In this document: positions 28,224 to 37,606 of the stretch, one piece after another
How the letters are laid out: each line of letters opens with the position of its first letter
How positions within the stretch are numbered: position 1 is the stretch's first letter
From: GCA-2693325 sp964011675
GTDB lineage: Bacteria > Latescibacterota > UBA2968 > UBA8231
Length of the DNA stretch: 59,039 bases
Direction: 5' to 3'
Assembly (NCBI GenBank): GCA_964011675.1
Contig: CAXGPR010000011.1
Span: 1-59,039, forward strand
The notes under the pieces: generated by a model
Told to the model about the DNA's origin: nothing
The model's database searches: none
The model's input: only the letters and a program-made list of their open reading frames with translations
Translations under genes and position numbers: made by a program

Positions 28224-29872
28224 GGTAGGTCTCTCTCCTCAATTTTAACGTATTGATTTGCCGCAATCAGTTTTAGGGTTTGACTCTGGCCAGAATTCCA
28301 TCGCACCGTTATGCTGTCGACTACTTGCGCATCCTTAAGGCCAAATAAAAGCCGCATATCGTGGGAGGATAGATAACTACCTCCAGAACGCATCAGACGC
28401 ACCATAGTGCGCTTGCCAACGACAACCTCCACTTCGGCCCCAAGTCCGTTTTTATTCTCATCTGAACCGACCAACTCTATGCCCAACCACCCATTTTCAT
28501 TCCCGCCGTCATTACGCAGTAGCACAGCCGGGCCTCCGGAATTACTCACCGCAATGTCTGTATCGCCATCGTTATCATAGTCGGCGAAAGCAGCCCCTCG
28601 ACTTACATGCATCGGCCCCAAACCGGTCCCCGCATCTATTACCTCAGTAAATGTTCCGTCCCCCCTATTGGTGAGGAGTTGGTTTCGCTGAGGATAAGAG
28701 CTGGCATGGTCGACCTGCTCCACGTTGTCGTATACATGCCCGTTTGCAACAAAAATATCGAGGTCTCCATCGTTGTCGTAATCAATAAAACCGGCTCCGA
28801 AACCCAAATAGGCCATACTTGCCTTGTGTACGCCGCTGGGAACGGTTGAATCAATGAAGAACCCGTGTCCCGCATTTTGGTAGAGCGTATTGCTCTCCCA
28901 TTGAAAATTAGTTACGAAAAAATCCTGTAGCCCATCTCCATCAACGTCTCCCATATCGACGCCCATGCCCGCTTCCACGCTCCCTTCGTCATTGAGACTA
29001 GTCCCACTAGCTAGACCTCGTTCGACAAAGTGCTGACCGTCATTGCGGTAAAGCATATTGGGAACCATATCGTTTGCTAGGTATAAATCAGGGTCTCCGT
29101 CATTATCGTAGTCTCCAAGAATGACGCCGAGCTCTTTTCCGTCCGTGCTCTCTAAGCCCCAATCGCGCGTAGCATCGGTCCAAGTCCACCCCGCATCGAC
29201 TCCGTTATTCAGGTATAAGCGATTCATTTGCCCCGTGAATTTGCGCGGGTCGCAGTAGAGCCTTTCCTCGCTGTTGCCAACCCAACACTCAACCAGATCA
29301 TCGCCCAGGGGATAGTAGACATAATTACCAACAAAAAGGTCAATGTCTCCGTCCAAATCGACGTCTGCAAACGCAGCACTCGTGCCCCAGCCGGCATCGT
29401 CTACGCCTTCGGAGGCATCGACAAAGATCTCACCTTTAGCATTTCGATAGAGAACGTTGGGACCGAAGTTTGTCACGTATATATCCGGTCTGCCGTCTGC
29501 ATCGTAATCTCCGACAAGAGCGCCCATACCGTATCCAGTATCGTCCACCCCTAACTCTGCCGCGTTTTCCGTGAACAAACCCTGACCAGAGTTCTTATAT
29601 AGGGCATTGGCTGCGAGCGGTCCATCAGTCAAGTCAGGGATCCGGCCGCCATTAACCCAGTACAGATCGATTAGGCCGTCCGTGTTTGCATCGATAAACG
29701 CTACGCCAGAACCGTAGGTCTCAGGCAAATATCGCATTCCTTGTGCACCCCTATCGTGCACGAAGTGAATACCCGATTCAGCCGCTACATCAACAAATTG
29801 TGCCCGTCCCTGTGCATCACTTACGGCCGCAACAAAGCAGGCAAACACACGGGTCCAGAACTTCCGGTTCAT
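28220..29872 (-). CDS. CRTAC1-family FG-GAP/ASPIC-UnbV protein
   Basis: 550 aa secreted protein with a cleavable signal (CFVAAVSDAQGRAQF). Multiple FG-GAP/VCBS repeats carry Ca2+-type loops such as DYDADGRPDIYVTN, DVDLDGDIDLFVGN, DYDNDGDPDLYLAN and DVDGDGLQDFFVTN, forming a predicted seven-bladed propeller. The C-terminal ASPIC/UnbV domain shows NWLGIELVG-like (GWLGIELVGSDENKNGLGAE) and RSGGSYLSSHDMRLLFGL. Unlike its neighbour it has no lipobox. It is coupled by 4-nt overlaps to genes on both sides. Family function is unknown (adhesion or extracellular-matrix-like in eukaryotic relatives). Confidence 0.9.
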   Translation of the reverse strand: MNRKFWTRVFACFVAAVSDAQGRAQFVDVAAESGIHFVHDRGAQGMRYLPETYGSGVAFIDANTDGLIDLYWVNGGRIPDLTDGPLAANALYKNSGQGLFTENAAELGVDDTGYGMGALVGDYDADGRPDIYVTNFGPNVLYRNAKGEIFVDASEGVDDAGWGTSAAFADVDLDGDIDLFVGNYVYYPLGDDLVECWVGNSEERLYCDPRKFTGQMNRLYLNNGVDAGWTWTDATRDWGLESTDGKELGVILGDYDNDGDPDLYLANDMVPNMLYRNDGQHFVERGLASGTSLNDEGSVEAGMGVDMGDVDGDGLQDFFVTNFQWESNTLYQNAGHGFFIDSTVPSGVHKASMAYLGFGAGFIDYDNDGDLDIFVANGHVYDNVEQVDHASSYPQRNQLLTNRGDGTFTEVIDAGTGLGPMHVSRGAAFADYDNDGDTDIAVSNSGGPAVLLRNDGGNENGWLGIELVGSDENKNGLGAEVEVVVGKRTMVRLMRSGGSYLSSHDMRLLFGLKDAQVVDSITVRWNSGQSQTLKLIAANQYVKIEERDLP

Positions 29873-31584
29873 GGCCTATCGTCAATAGAGGATTCGATGA
29901 CCCCCTTCTCTGGGGCGATGGAGACAAACTGGTTGGCAGCTATATTTTCCAAACGTTCCCGTCGTCCGTCGGGCCAGCGAATCACCAGCGAATCAACCCG
30001 ATCATTTTGCGCTAAACCAAAGTGTAGGCGCATGTCATCCTGGGAAATATAGCCCGTCCCTGACCGCACCTCGCGCAGCTGAATCTTACCCTCCATGTAG
30101 GCAAGCACGCGTGCGCCGACAGCTTGGCGATTGTCTCCGTCTCCCAACAACCGGACCTGGAGCCAGTTCAAATCATTTCCTCCATCATTGCGCAGAATTG
30201 TAGGGGTATCGTCAATATTCACGATTACAACGTCGATATCCCCATCGTTATCAAGGTCGCCAAAAGCATGGCCTCGACTTGATTTCTTCACCTGAAAGCC
30301 CGGACCGCTTACTCTTCCTACATTTTCGAACACGCCATCTGTGTTTTCAAAAATTTGATTGTCTTGAGCATAGGTCGTGCCTATATCGTGCTGATCAACA
30401 GCCGGGTATACGTGCCCATTAGCCACAAATAAATCGTCGTCCCCGTCGTTGTCGTAATCAAAAAACCCCGTCCCCCACCCTAGATAGGTGATACTTTCCT
30501 TGCCCAGAGAAGTGGTAAAGCTGGCATCGTTAAAGAATCCCCGACCATTGTTCTGATAAAGCGTATTATTGTCGTGAGAAAAGTTGGTTACAAACAAATC
30601 CAAATCTCCATCCCTATCGTAGTCGCCGGTAGCCAATCCCATCCCACCCTGTTCGCGCCCGTCTTCACTATAGGCCGAAGCCGTTATAAGTGCGACATCC
30701 CGAAACCGTCCTCCCTCATTGCGATACAAGGTGTTGGGCGTCGAGTCATTGGCTATGTAGATATCTAAGTCACCATCGTTGTCATAATCCCCAGCCAGCG
30801 CGGCGAAACCGTAGTAGTCGTGGTCTTCAAGACCAAAATCTTGGGTTGCGTCTGTAAAACGCCATCCTCCGTGTCTCCCTTCGTTTCGAAACAAAATGTC
30901 CGTTTCCCCGGGCATACCTCGCGGACCGTAAAAAACATTGATGCCACGCCAATTGCAGAAACTCATATCGGCCGGCACATATTCGGGATCGAAATCAATG
31001 TAGTTTGTCAGATAAAAATCGAGGTCACCGTCGCCGTCATAGTCTCCAAAAGTAGCCGCAGAGCTCCATCCGGCGTAATCTACGCCCAGCTCTTCGGCTA
31101 CGTCGTTAAACGTTCCATCCCCATTGTTGCGATACAGTGCGTTGGGCCCGTAATTGGATAAATACACATCGCTTAACCCATCGGCGTTATAATCAACAAC
31201 CGTGACGCCCATACCCCAGCCGATATGAGCGATTCCCGCATCCATCGCCACATTAACAAAGTTCCAATCCCCATCATTGCGAAAAAGAGCGGCGCGCGGC
31301 TCTTCTCCCGCTGGAAACCCCTGTAAGCGAGACCCGTTGACTAAGAAGATGTCCATGTCACCATCTTCATCGTAGTCCAATAAAGCAGCCCCACCCGTAT
31401 TGCACTCAACGATATGCTCTTTTTCAGGCGTCCCTGACACCATTTTATGAACTATGCCAATTTCGGTTGCCACATCGTAAAACTGTGGGCCACTTGGAGT
31501 TGGTTTATTAAGCTTATTTTCAGAAGGTGAACAGCCTAAAAAGAAGAGAGTCAACGCACACTGATACAACCTGAGAAATTTCAT
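29869..31584 (-). CDS. CRTAC1-family FG-GAP/ASPIC-UnbV lipoprotein
   Basis: 571 aa paralog of the next gene, but with a lipoprotein signal (Cys18 in LFFLGCSPS). FG-GAP loops include DYDEDGDMDIFLVN, DYNADGLSDVYLSN, DYDGDGDLDFYLTN and DYDNDGDLDIYIAN. The C-terminal ASPIC/UnbV block is LNWLQVRLLGDGDNRQAVGA and RSGTGYISQDDMRLHFGLA. So one copy is membrane-anchored and the other freely secreted, in tandem. It overlaps the TPR lipoprotein upstream by 1 nt and the second CRTAC1 gene by 4 nt. Confidence 0.9.
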   Translation of the reverse strand: MKFLRLYQCALTLFFLGCSPSENKLNKPTPSGPQFYDVATEIGIVHKMVSGTPEKEHIVECNTGGAALLDYDEDGDMDIFLVNGSRLQGFPAGEEPRAALFRNDGDWNFVNVAMDAGIAHIGWGMGVTVVDYNADGLSDVYLSNYGPNALYRNNGDGTFNDVAEELGVDYAGWSSAATFGDYDGDGDLDFYLTNYIDFDPEYVPADMSFCNWRGINVFYGPRGMPGETDILFRNEGRHGGWRFTDATQDFGLEDHDYYGFAALAGDYDNDGDLDIYIANDSTPNTLYRNEGGRFRDVALITASAYSEDGREQGGMGLATGDYDRDGDLDLFVTNFSHDNNTLYQNNGRGFFNDASFTTSLGKESITYLGWGTGFFDYDNDGDDDLFVANGHVYPAVDQHDIGTTYAQDNQIFENTDGVFENVGRVSGPGFQVKKSSRGHAFGDLDNDGDIDVVIVNIDDTPTILRNDGGNDLNWLQVRLLGDGDNRQAVGARVLAYMEGKIQLREVRSGTGYISQDDMRLHFGLAQNDRVDSLVIRWPDGRRERLENIAANQFVSIAPEKGVIESSIDDRP

Positions 31585-32840
31585 TACTCTGCTCCCCCAT
31601 CAGCCAATTCCAATGCCCTGTTGCGAACCGCTTTTCCGTCCTCAATCTTGCCCTGTTGAATTAGTGCCGTAGCAAGCCCGCTGAGTGATTCAACCATAGA
31701 TTCATCGAGGGTTAACGCCGTGCGAAAAGAAGCTTCGGCTCGCTCATAATTCCCCTGGACGAGGTGACTGTTCCCCAGATTCTTGTATGCCAGCGCATAA
31801 GATGGATCCAGCGCTACCGCTTTGGAGAAATACGCCATTGCATTTGCATGCATTTCCTGCAGGGAGAGAACAACGCCAATATTGTGCTGAGCCTCTGCAT
31901 AAGTCGAATCCGCTTCAACAGCCTTGCGAAACTGCACCAGAGCACCATTTAACTCATTGCGTTTGAGGAGGACTAAGCCCAAGTTGAAATGCCCCGCTGC
32001 CCGCTCCGTTCCCGTAACGGGCTGAGTCTTTCTGTACAAGAGCCGCCTGTAATGATCCTCTTCCATATCTGTGCTACTCATGCGCTGAAAGAGAGCTATC
32101 ATCTCCTCTCCTTCAGCCACACGTCCCGTCCGCGCATACAGCGTTCCAAGGCTATAATAGGCCTCCGTGTAAGAGGGATCCGCAGCAAGCGTGCGTTCCA
32201 TTGCTGTAATTGCCTTTTCATCGTCCTGCCGCCGCAAATATATGAGCGCCAAATAGTAGTGTGCATGTGCTCCGGCGTCTTCTAGTTCGATAGACTGTGC
32301 AAGTTCGACTTCAGCGCGATCATTTTCCCCTCTGGAGCATAAAATGAACCCCTTAACAAAGTGTCCGTAGGCACTCTGAGAAGCAAAAAACAAACCGCGA
32401 TCGGCCGCTTTCATGGCTTCTTCAAAGCCATCCCCTCGCTCGTTATGCAACAGAGCAAGAGCCCAGTGAGCATCTGCTAATCCCGGCTGTAATTCCAACG
32501 CTTGGTTAAAGGATGCGATTGCTTCCGTTTTCAAATGTTCTTTGGCTTGAGAAACACCCAAGTAAAAATGGGCATCAGCGTCTTTCGGCACTTCTAGCAC
32601 GAGACGTGAGAACACGTCTAATGCCGCACGGGTCCTTCCGTTTTGCAAGTACAACCACCCCAATTCATACAGAGATTGAGGAGAAGCAACGGCCGATCTA
32701 TTCTTGTATTCTTCGAGCGATAAAGCGGGCTGGATCGCTTTGAGTTCGTATCGCGTTTCCGGTTCACAAGCGGAAACGAATAGAATTCCTGCACACAGTT
32801 TTAGGGATAATAAAGCGTGTTTTTTAAAATAGTTCATCAT
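31584..32840 (-). CDS. TPR lipoprotein, first gene of the CRTAC1 operon
   Basis: 418 aa. Lipoprotein signal with Cys25 (LFVSACEPE), then about nine TPR units (for example PQSLYELGWLYLQNGRTRAA, AEAQHNIGVVLSLQEMHANA). A weaker central stretch (residues 240-285) lacks the repeat. Likely periplasmic. It is the first of five genes with overlapping ends reaching to 25033. The 108 nt upstream hold the hairpin that ends the preceding barrel gene, so its own promoter must lie within that short interval or transcription must read through. Confidence 0.85.
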   Translation of the reverse strand: MMNYFKKHALLSLKLCAGILFVSACEPETRYELKAIQPALSLEEYKNRSAVASPQSLYELGWLYLQNGRTRAALDVFSRLVLEVPKDADAHFYLGVSQAKEHLKTEAIASFNQALELQPGLADAHWALALLHNERGDGFEEAMKAADRGLFFASQSAYGHFVKGFILCSRGENDRAEVELAQSIELEDAGAHAHYYLALIYLRRQDDEKAITAMERTLAADPSYTEAYYSLGTLYARTGRVAEGEEMIALFQRMSSTDMEEDHYRRLLYRKTQPVTGTERAAGHFNLGLVLLKRNELNGALVQFRKAVEADSTYAEAQHNIGVVLSLQEMHANAMAYFSKAVALDPSYALAYKNLGNSHLVQGNYERAEASFRTALTLDESMVESLSGLATALIQQGKIEDGKAVRNRALELADGGAE

Positions 32841-32878
32841 AAGAAAATACGGGTAATAAAAAGATAGACAATAACAAA

Positions 32879-32909
32879 CGTCCGGCTTCCCCTTAGGGGG
32901 AGCCGGACG
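32879..32909 (-). terminator. Hairpin after the beta-barrel gene
   Basis: Arms 32879-32892 and 32896-32909 pair over 14 positions with one G-T and a 3-nt loop; GC-rich. On the minus strand it is followed by a T-rich but interrupted stretch. It lies about 40 nt past the barrel stop and 38 nt before the TPR lipoprotein start. Likely an intrinsic terminator, possibly leaky. Confidence 0.65.
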
Positions 32910-32948
32910 CTATGCAAAAACGAGATATCGTAAAATTACGTACGAAGA

Positions 32949-35582
32949 TTATTGCTGTAGACCGGCAAATACCCGGATAAAGATGAGCGAATTTGTCTCG
33001 GTGGCCTCTTCAAATGCTCGCCTTTCCCAGCGGAATCCGGTGTTCATTGTGAGAGAATATCCTAAATAAGCCGAACGGTTCGATAATTGCAGCGCTAAAA
33101 CAGTTCCAGTAAAATCATCTACGTAACCCGGGGGCAATATTTCGGGGCGCTTCTCGAGGTTGCGGAAGAGATTCCATTCAACACCATATTCGAGAAACGT
33201 TGTTGGCAGTATAAAGTATTTTGACGTTAGCATGTAGAACTGAGACCACTCGGTGATATCGAGTTCTGTGCTGAACGTCGGATTAATCTTCCGATAAATA
33301 CTCTTCCATCTAGGCCATAAAGACAGGTTATCCGTAATTGGAACTGGATAATCAACCTTGTTGATCATACCCAAAAACAATCGGTTATTTTTGGTTTCGG
33401 CCTCTTCACCACGCTGCTTGAAAAAGTCGTACTTAATCTTGTTGTATACGTTTAAATTCTTGAGACGTAGATAGTCAAAGGTTAAATAGCCCGTATATAC
33501 GAACGTATCTTTAGTAATGAGCGGATCAACCATTTCGGTAAAACCGTCTGGGTCAACCCATTGGATCACATCATCTGCAATATCGTCCTGCACTGAGCGT
33601 ACGTATTGAAAAACGCGTGTACTGATGCCGGGCCATTCCCACGTCCCCGTTGCAATAGCGTAATCCATTTGCGCCGTCCGCTTGCTACTAATTTCATCCA
33701 TAGCGGCACGGCCAACGGTCAACTTGATGTGCTCATTCAAATGGACGCCACCGTACAGGTTGTATCCATCGCGATCCTGACGGTATGGATAATCTGCATA
33801 CACGTCATTCTCAAAACGATCTATGACGTTATTATTATTCATGTCAACGCCAAATAAGAACTCAGGAGGATCTACGTTGTAGCGCAAAAATGGTTCTGAA
33901 AAGTCTGGAAGGCCATTCGAGTTCTGGTTGAAATCCGAAATAAAATCCGAGTTCTCATCATAGCCGGGAAATACCTGAGGGTCCGCTTGACCACCTACGC
34001 CAAAAGGCGACTCACCAAAAGCAAAATCACCGTTTTGCCATAAGCGTTTCCAGTCCGGAAAGCGATCTTGGTCATCATTGTCGTCAACCGCTTCAAACGT
34101 GTAGCGATCAGGCCGCTCATAGTCCACAAAGCCGCGAGCATCTGTTATAAAGGCATTGGTACGATATTCGGGCTCCATTCTATAGAGTTCGCCATAGGCG
34201 AACCAAGGATAGGCGTCCTGTGAAGCCGTAACGTAATAGGCCATCCCATCTTGTTCAGCGAGCTCATGTTCCTGAAAGTTCTGGTTGGGAAATCGCCTGT
34301 AGTCGCGACTCATTGCGATTTCAGAACGCAGATTAAATCCCTTCACATCGTCTATATCAAAACTGAGACCAACAATATCTTTTCCAGTAGGTAGACCGTA
34401 TTCGAAGCGAATAAAGCGCTGGTTGGATCCGTCACTCACGTTGCCGTGCGCCCTTTCTACTAGTAAAAAAACCGGTTCCCCCTGGCCGTTGACTTGCAGG
34501 TTAGACGTGATATCTATCCGGTAGTCATTTGCAATAACAAGTTCAAACTCAATCTTTTCTATTTCTTGAAACGTGGTTATTTGATCGTCGGGCTGTTGCC
34601 GAAAGTCGCGCGAGATATTGTAGGTGAGTTCAAGCGTTTCAGCTCCATCGGCTTCGATAACGCCAGCTCTGCGAACGCCGCCGCGCGGAGAAGGCACGAT
34701 TTCTGGATGATCTACTCCGTTTATAATGATTCGTTCCGCGAAGAGCTGTGCTCCACCGTCGCCATCCTCGGGCGAATCGTCTGAAAGCCGCAGGACGATC
34801 GTTTCAACATTGCCCCCGTTTTGAGCCTCTGTAAGAACCCCTTTAAGAGAATTATCTCCCAGCTTTCTACCCGTCGAAAAATTAGAAACATTCAGGTAGG
34901 TGAGTCCTATGTTAGAGAAGTCACCCAATTGAACTTTGGAGTGAATACCGAATAGGTTGGTCATATCTCCGAGAATTTGCCCCGACGAATTCTCAAACTG
35001 AATCCGCGTGCCTGGAGAAGCGAGACGAGAAGCGATAATCGTTGTCTGATACTTATCCGAAGCAAAATCCCACTGTATACCGTTAAAGGCAGGCTTTGAA
35101 AAGGTCAGCGGTGTAAGAGTTGAACGAATCGCTTCACCAATGGTCATAGAAGAATAGAACTGACCTTTGGACATAGATGAGACGACTAGATTGCTAAACC
35201 AAGAAGAATACTTTGGACCCTTGCGCACAATACTGCCAGAAGTGGCTGGACTGTCGATAGTCCAATCAAATATCTCAAAACCGCGCGTGATATAGTTTCC
35301 ATACATATCGTAAGTCCGAAACCCTTCGAGTTCGGTAGATACATAGCGCTCGTAATTTTCGCGCGCGTAGTTACTATATTCTTCACCGGTCCATTGATAA
35401 AAATTGTAGAGGCTTTGTGGATATTGCCATTTTCTCAATGATGGCGTCATCGCCATATCATAGACATCCACACCATGCGGCTCTCGCCCGGTGACAAATC
35501 CGAGGCGCTGTCCATAGGCGATATCCCCCGAAAGGACGACACCGATAACGGCAACATAAAAGGCGCGAAACAAACACCTCAC
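32949..35582 (-). CDS. Predicted outer-membrane beta-barrel protein
   Basis: 877 aa with signal peptide (cleavage near DIAYGQ). The sequence is rich in alternating aromatic/polar strands, notably in the last 250 residues (TVLALQLSNRSAYLGYSLTM and FRWERRAFEEA), consistent with an outer-membrane barrel. It does not end in the usual terminal Phe but in FAGLQQ. A middle section near residues 535-600 has Asp/Asn-rich loops (DENSDFISDFNQNSNGLPDF and DMNNNNVIDRFEN) like EF-hand or dockerin calcium sites. I recognise no named family. It follows discoidin paralog 4 by 50 nt with no terminator between, so the two are probably co-transcribed. Could be a transporter or a surface anchor. Confidence 0.65.
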   Translation of the reverse strand: MRCLFRAFYVAVIGVVLSGDIAYGQRLGFVTGREPHGVDVYDMAMTPSLRKWQYPQSLYNFYQWTGEEYSNYARENYERYVSTELEGFRTYDMYGNYITRGFEIFDWTIDSPATSGSIVRKGPKYSSWFSNLVVSSMSKGQFYSSMTIGEAIRSTLTPLTFSKPAFNGIQWDFASDKYQTTIIASRLASPGTRIQFENSSGQILGDMTNLFGIHSKVQLGDFSNIGLTYLNVSNFSTGRKLGDNSLKGVLTEAQNGGNVETIVLRLSDDSPEDGDGGAQLFAERIIINGVDHPEIVPSPRGGVRRAGVIEADGAETLELTYNISRDFRQQPDDQITTFQEIEKIEFELVIANDYRIDITSNLQVNGQGEPVFLLVERAHGNVSDGSNQRFIRFEYGLPTGKDIVGLSFDIDDVKGFNLRSEIAMSRDYRRFPNQNFQEHELAEQDGMAYYVTASQDAYPWFAYGELYRMEPEYRTNAFITDARGFVDYERPDRYTFEAVDDNDDQDRFPDWKRLWQNGDFAFGESPFGVGGQADPQVFPGYDENSDFISDFNQNSNGLPDFSEPFLRYNVDPPEFLFGVDMNNNNVIDRFENDVYADYPYRQDRDGYNLYGGVHLNEHIKLTVGRAAMDEISSKRTAQMDYAIATGTWEWPGISTRVFQYVRSVQDDIADDVIQWVDPDGFTEMVDPLITKDTFVYTGYLTFDYLRLKNLNVYNKIKYDFFKQRGEEAETKNNRLFLGMINKVDYPVPITDNLSLWPRWKSIYRKINPTFSTELDITEWSQFYMLTSKYFILPTTFLEYGVEWNLFRNLEKRPEILPPGYVDDFTGTVLALQLSNRSAYLGYSLTMNTGFRWERRAFEEATETNSLIFIRVFAGLQQ

Positions 35583-35632
35583 GATGGGACCCTCCCTCTT
35601 TGTATTGCGTTTATCATTCTTTTCGTATCCAC

Positions 35633-37606
35633 CTAATAAGCGACAGCAATCGCTCCAGCACGGACAAAGTTCCCAATACCACTCTTCACCTCGAGGACAA
35701 CCATATAATTGCCTGGAGGCACCGCATTTCCCTCATCATCTTTACCATCCCACTGCTCCGTATAAATACCACCGATCTGTTCACGGTCGATTAAGGTCCT
35801 AACCGCTCGCCCTGCCAGATCGTAAATTACAACCCTTACCGGTTTGGGTTCGGATATTTGGATAACGGTGTATTCAACCTCGAGCGCATCATTTACACCG
35901 TCTCCATTGGGAGTAAATACAGGGGGATTGAACGACACTCCGCGAACTATCTCACCCACTGATTCTTGGGTCAACGCAACCCTCAATGAGTTGGTCGAAA
36001 CATCAAAGTTTGCGTCGCCTTCCAGTACAGGCTGACCGAGAATATCTGATTGTGTGTCCCATACCGTGCCGGTAAATATCGTACCAAACACTACTGCAGA
36101 ACCGCGGAAGAGCACACGCATCGGCACGTTATTATCAAAATCAATCCGATTGTCCGTAAATGTTATTTCTAAGCTGTTATCCGTAGCCGTTACGCTGTTT
36201 GGCCGAACGGTTTGCAAAGGTAACCCCATTTGTAATTCGACAAAATCGGCAGGCGTCGGCGTGTCAATCCGAAGCGCATCAAACCCATTTTCAGACGGCC
36301 GCAGGATCGTTGCTCTTATGTCGTAGGCAAAAAGAACTTCTTCTCCCCCATCAATACTCGGCAACACGACGGCATCATCTTTGTCGATTACTCCGATGTT
36401 TACGAGAGGATTGGGATCATCAGCGAGCGAAATCTCTCCGACAACAGCTGCGGCAGGCGGAATTGAGTGCTCTATTACGAGCGAGTCAATCCGAACCGTT
36501 TGGGCCACAGACTGGCTTTCCATCACAAACTGCAGTTGGAAAAACGATCTGGGACTAGGTAAAGGAATACGCTCTCCTGATATGAGGGGCAGTGACCAAG
36601 CACTCCAATTTTCGGTATCTTCTTCGATGCTACCCTTTTTGGCAGAAGGGAGAGAATTATAAGCAGACTCTGTGACGACGACCTGACTGACGGCACGCGT
36701 ATTATCGTCAATTACACGTTCGTAATAAACCAGTGGGGTATCATCAAGCCCGGTCTTCATTCGCACGGCGACTGTTGTCGTTCCATCACCTGGCAATTCT
36801 GCCAACTCCCCGTCCACAAGTTCAAGCGCTCGTTTTACCCAGGAAATGGTGCCGTAATTTGAAACACTACCCAGATTAATTACTTTACTGACATAGGTAG
36901 CCCGTGGCACGAATCCATTTCCGTACAGCTCAAATTCGGCGATTTCAAACGGGTTACGCGACCCAACTCTTAGACGGATAAACCGAATAAATTGCTGTGG
37001 GAATTTCATCGAAAAAACGCTGTTCGGATTGACTGGAATATCGCGGAGAAGAGAAAACAGGGGCTGCTCATTAACATATGAAACCCCATCGCTGACAAAT
37101 ACCGTGTGTTTGCGAACAAAATCCTCAGTAAAGGGACGACCATTGGCAGCCGTTCCTTCTTGCCGAGGGTAAAAACGCAAACTATCCGCAGGGACTCGCG
37201 AGCCTAAATCAAATACAAATGCGCGCCCATCCTGATCTACTCCAGCTCGCTTAAAAAGATCCTGAGTTGAAGTAGCGCCATCACCATCGATAATCGTCAG
37301 CGCCTCTCCGCTCTTAAATGCCGTATTATCCCAAAGAGCGGCATCCCCTTCACTCACTAAATCGTTGGGCTTGCCATAGCTCCAGCGAAGTGTCGAGATG
37401 ATATTGTCATCTGGGGTAAAACCGCGGATTTGTATCGATCCTAGAACTGATTCATCATCAATTTGGGCACGAACTTGAACGACGTCTCCCCACTGTGTTG
37501 CACTACTCCCCCCGAGAACCCACTGATCAGCAGCAGCGTGGGAGGAACCCCAAAGCATGCTCCAACCAACGAGCAGCGCAATCCGGGATGCCGCTCTACT
37601 GATCAT
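35633..37606 (-). CDS. Secreted discoidin-like protein with FlgD-like '-AY' tail (paralog 4)
   Basis: 657 aa. Signal peptide ends near SHAAADQW. Closest to paralog 3: IDGDGATSTQDLFKRAGVDQ, FVFDLGSRVPADSLRFYPRQ, FPQQFIRFIRLRVGS with IAEFELYGNGFVP, then DTENWSAWSLP, PRSFFQLQFVM and DALRIDTPTP. The FlgD-like domain (VFTPNGDGVNDALEVEY near residue 564) ends AIAVAY. Its start overlaps the stop of the lipoprotein gene by 4 nt and the barrel gene follows, so lipoprotein, paralog 4 and barrel form one unit. Confidence 0.8.
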   Translation of the reverse strand: MISRAASRIALLVGWSMLWGSSHAAADQWVLGGSSATQWGDVVQVRAQIDDESVLGSIQIRGFTPDDNIISTLRWSYGKPNDLVSEGDAALWDNTAFKSGEALTIIDGDGATSTQDLFKRAGVDQDGRAFVFDLGSRVPADSLRFYPRQEGTAANGRPFTEDFVRKHTVFVSDGVSYVNEQPLFSLLRDIPVNPNSVFSMKFPQQFIRFIRLRVGSRNPFEIAEFELYGNGFVPRATYVSKVINLGSVSNYGTISWVKRALELVDGELAELPGDGTTTVAVRMKTGLDDTPLVYYERVIDDNTRAVSQVVVTESAYNSLPSAKKGSIEEDTENWSAWSLPLISGERIPLPSPRSFFQLQFVMESQSVAQTVRIDSLVIEHSIPPAAAVVGEISLADDPNPLVNIGVIDKDDAVVLPSIDGGEEVLFAYDIRATILRPSENGFDALRIDTPTPADFVELQMGLPLQTVRPNSVTATDNSLEITFTDNRIDFDNNVPMRVLFRGSAVVFGTIFTGTVWDTQSDILGQPVLEGDANFDVSTNSLRVALTQESVGEIVRGVSFNPPVFTPNGDGVNDALEVEYTVIQISEPKPVRVVIYDLAGRAVRTLIDREQIGGIYTEQWDGKDDEGNAVPPGNYMVVLEVKSGIGNFVRAGAIAVAY

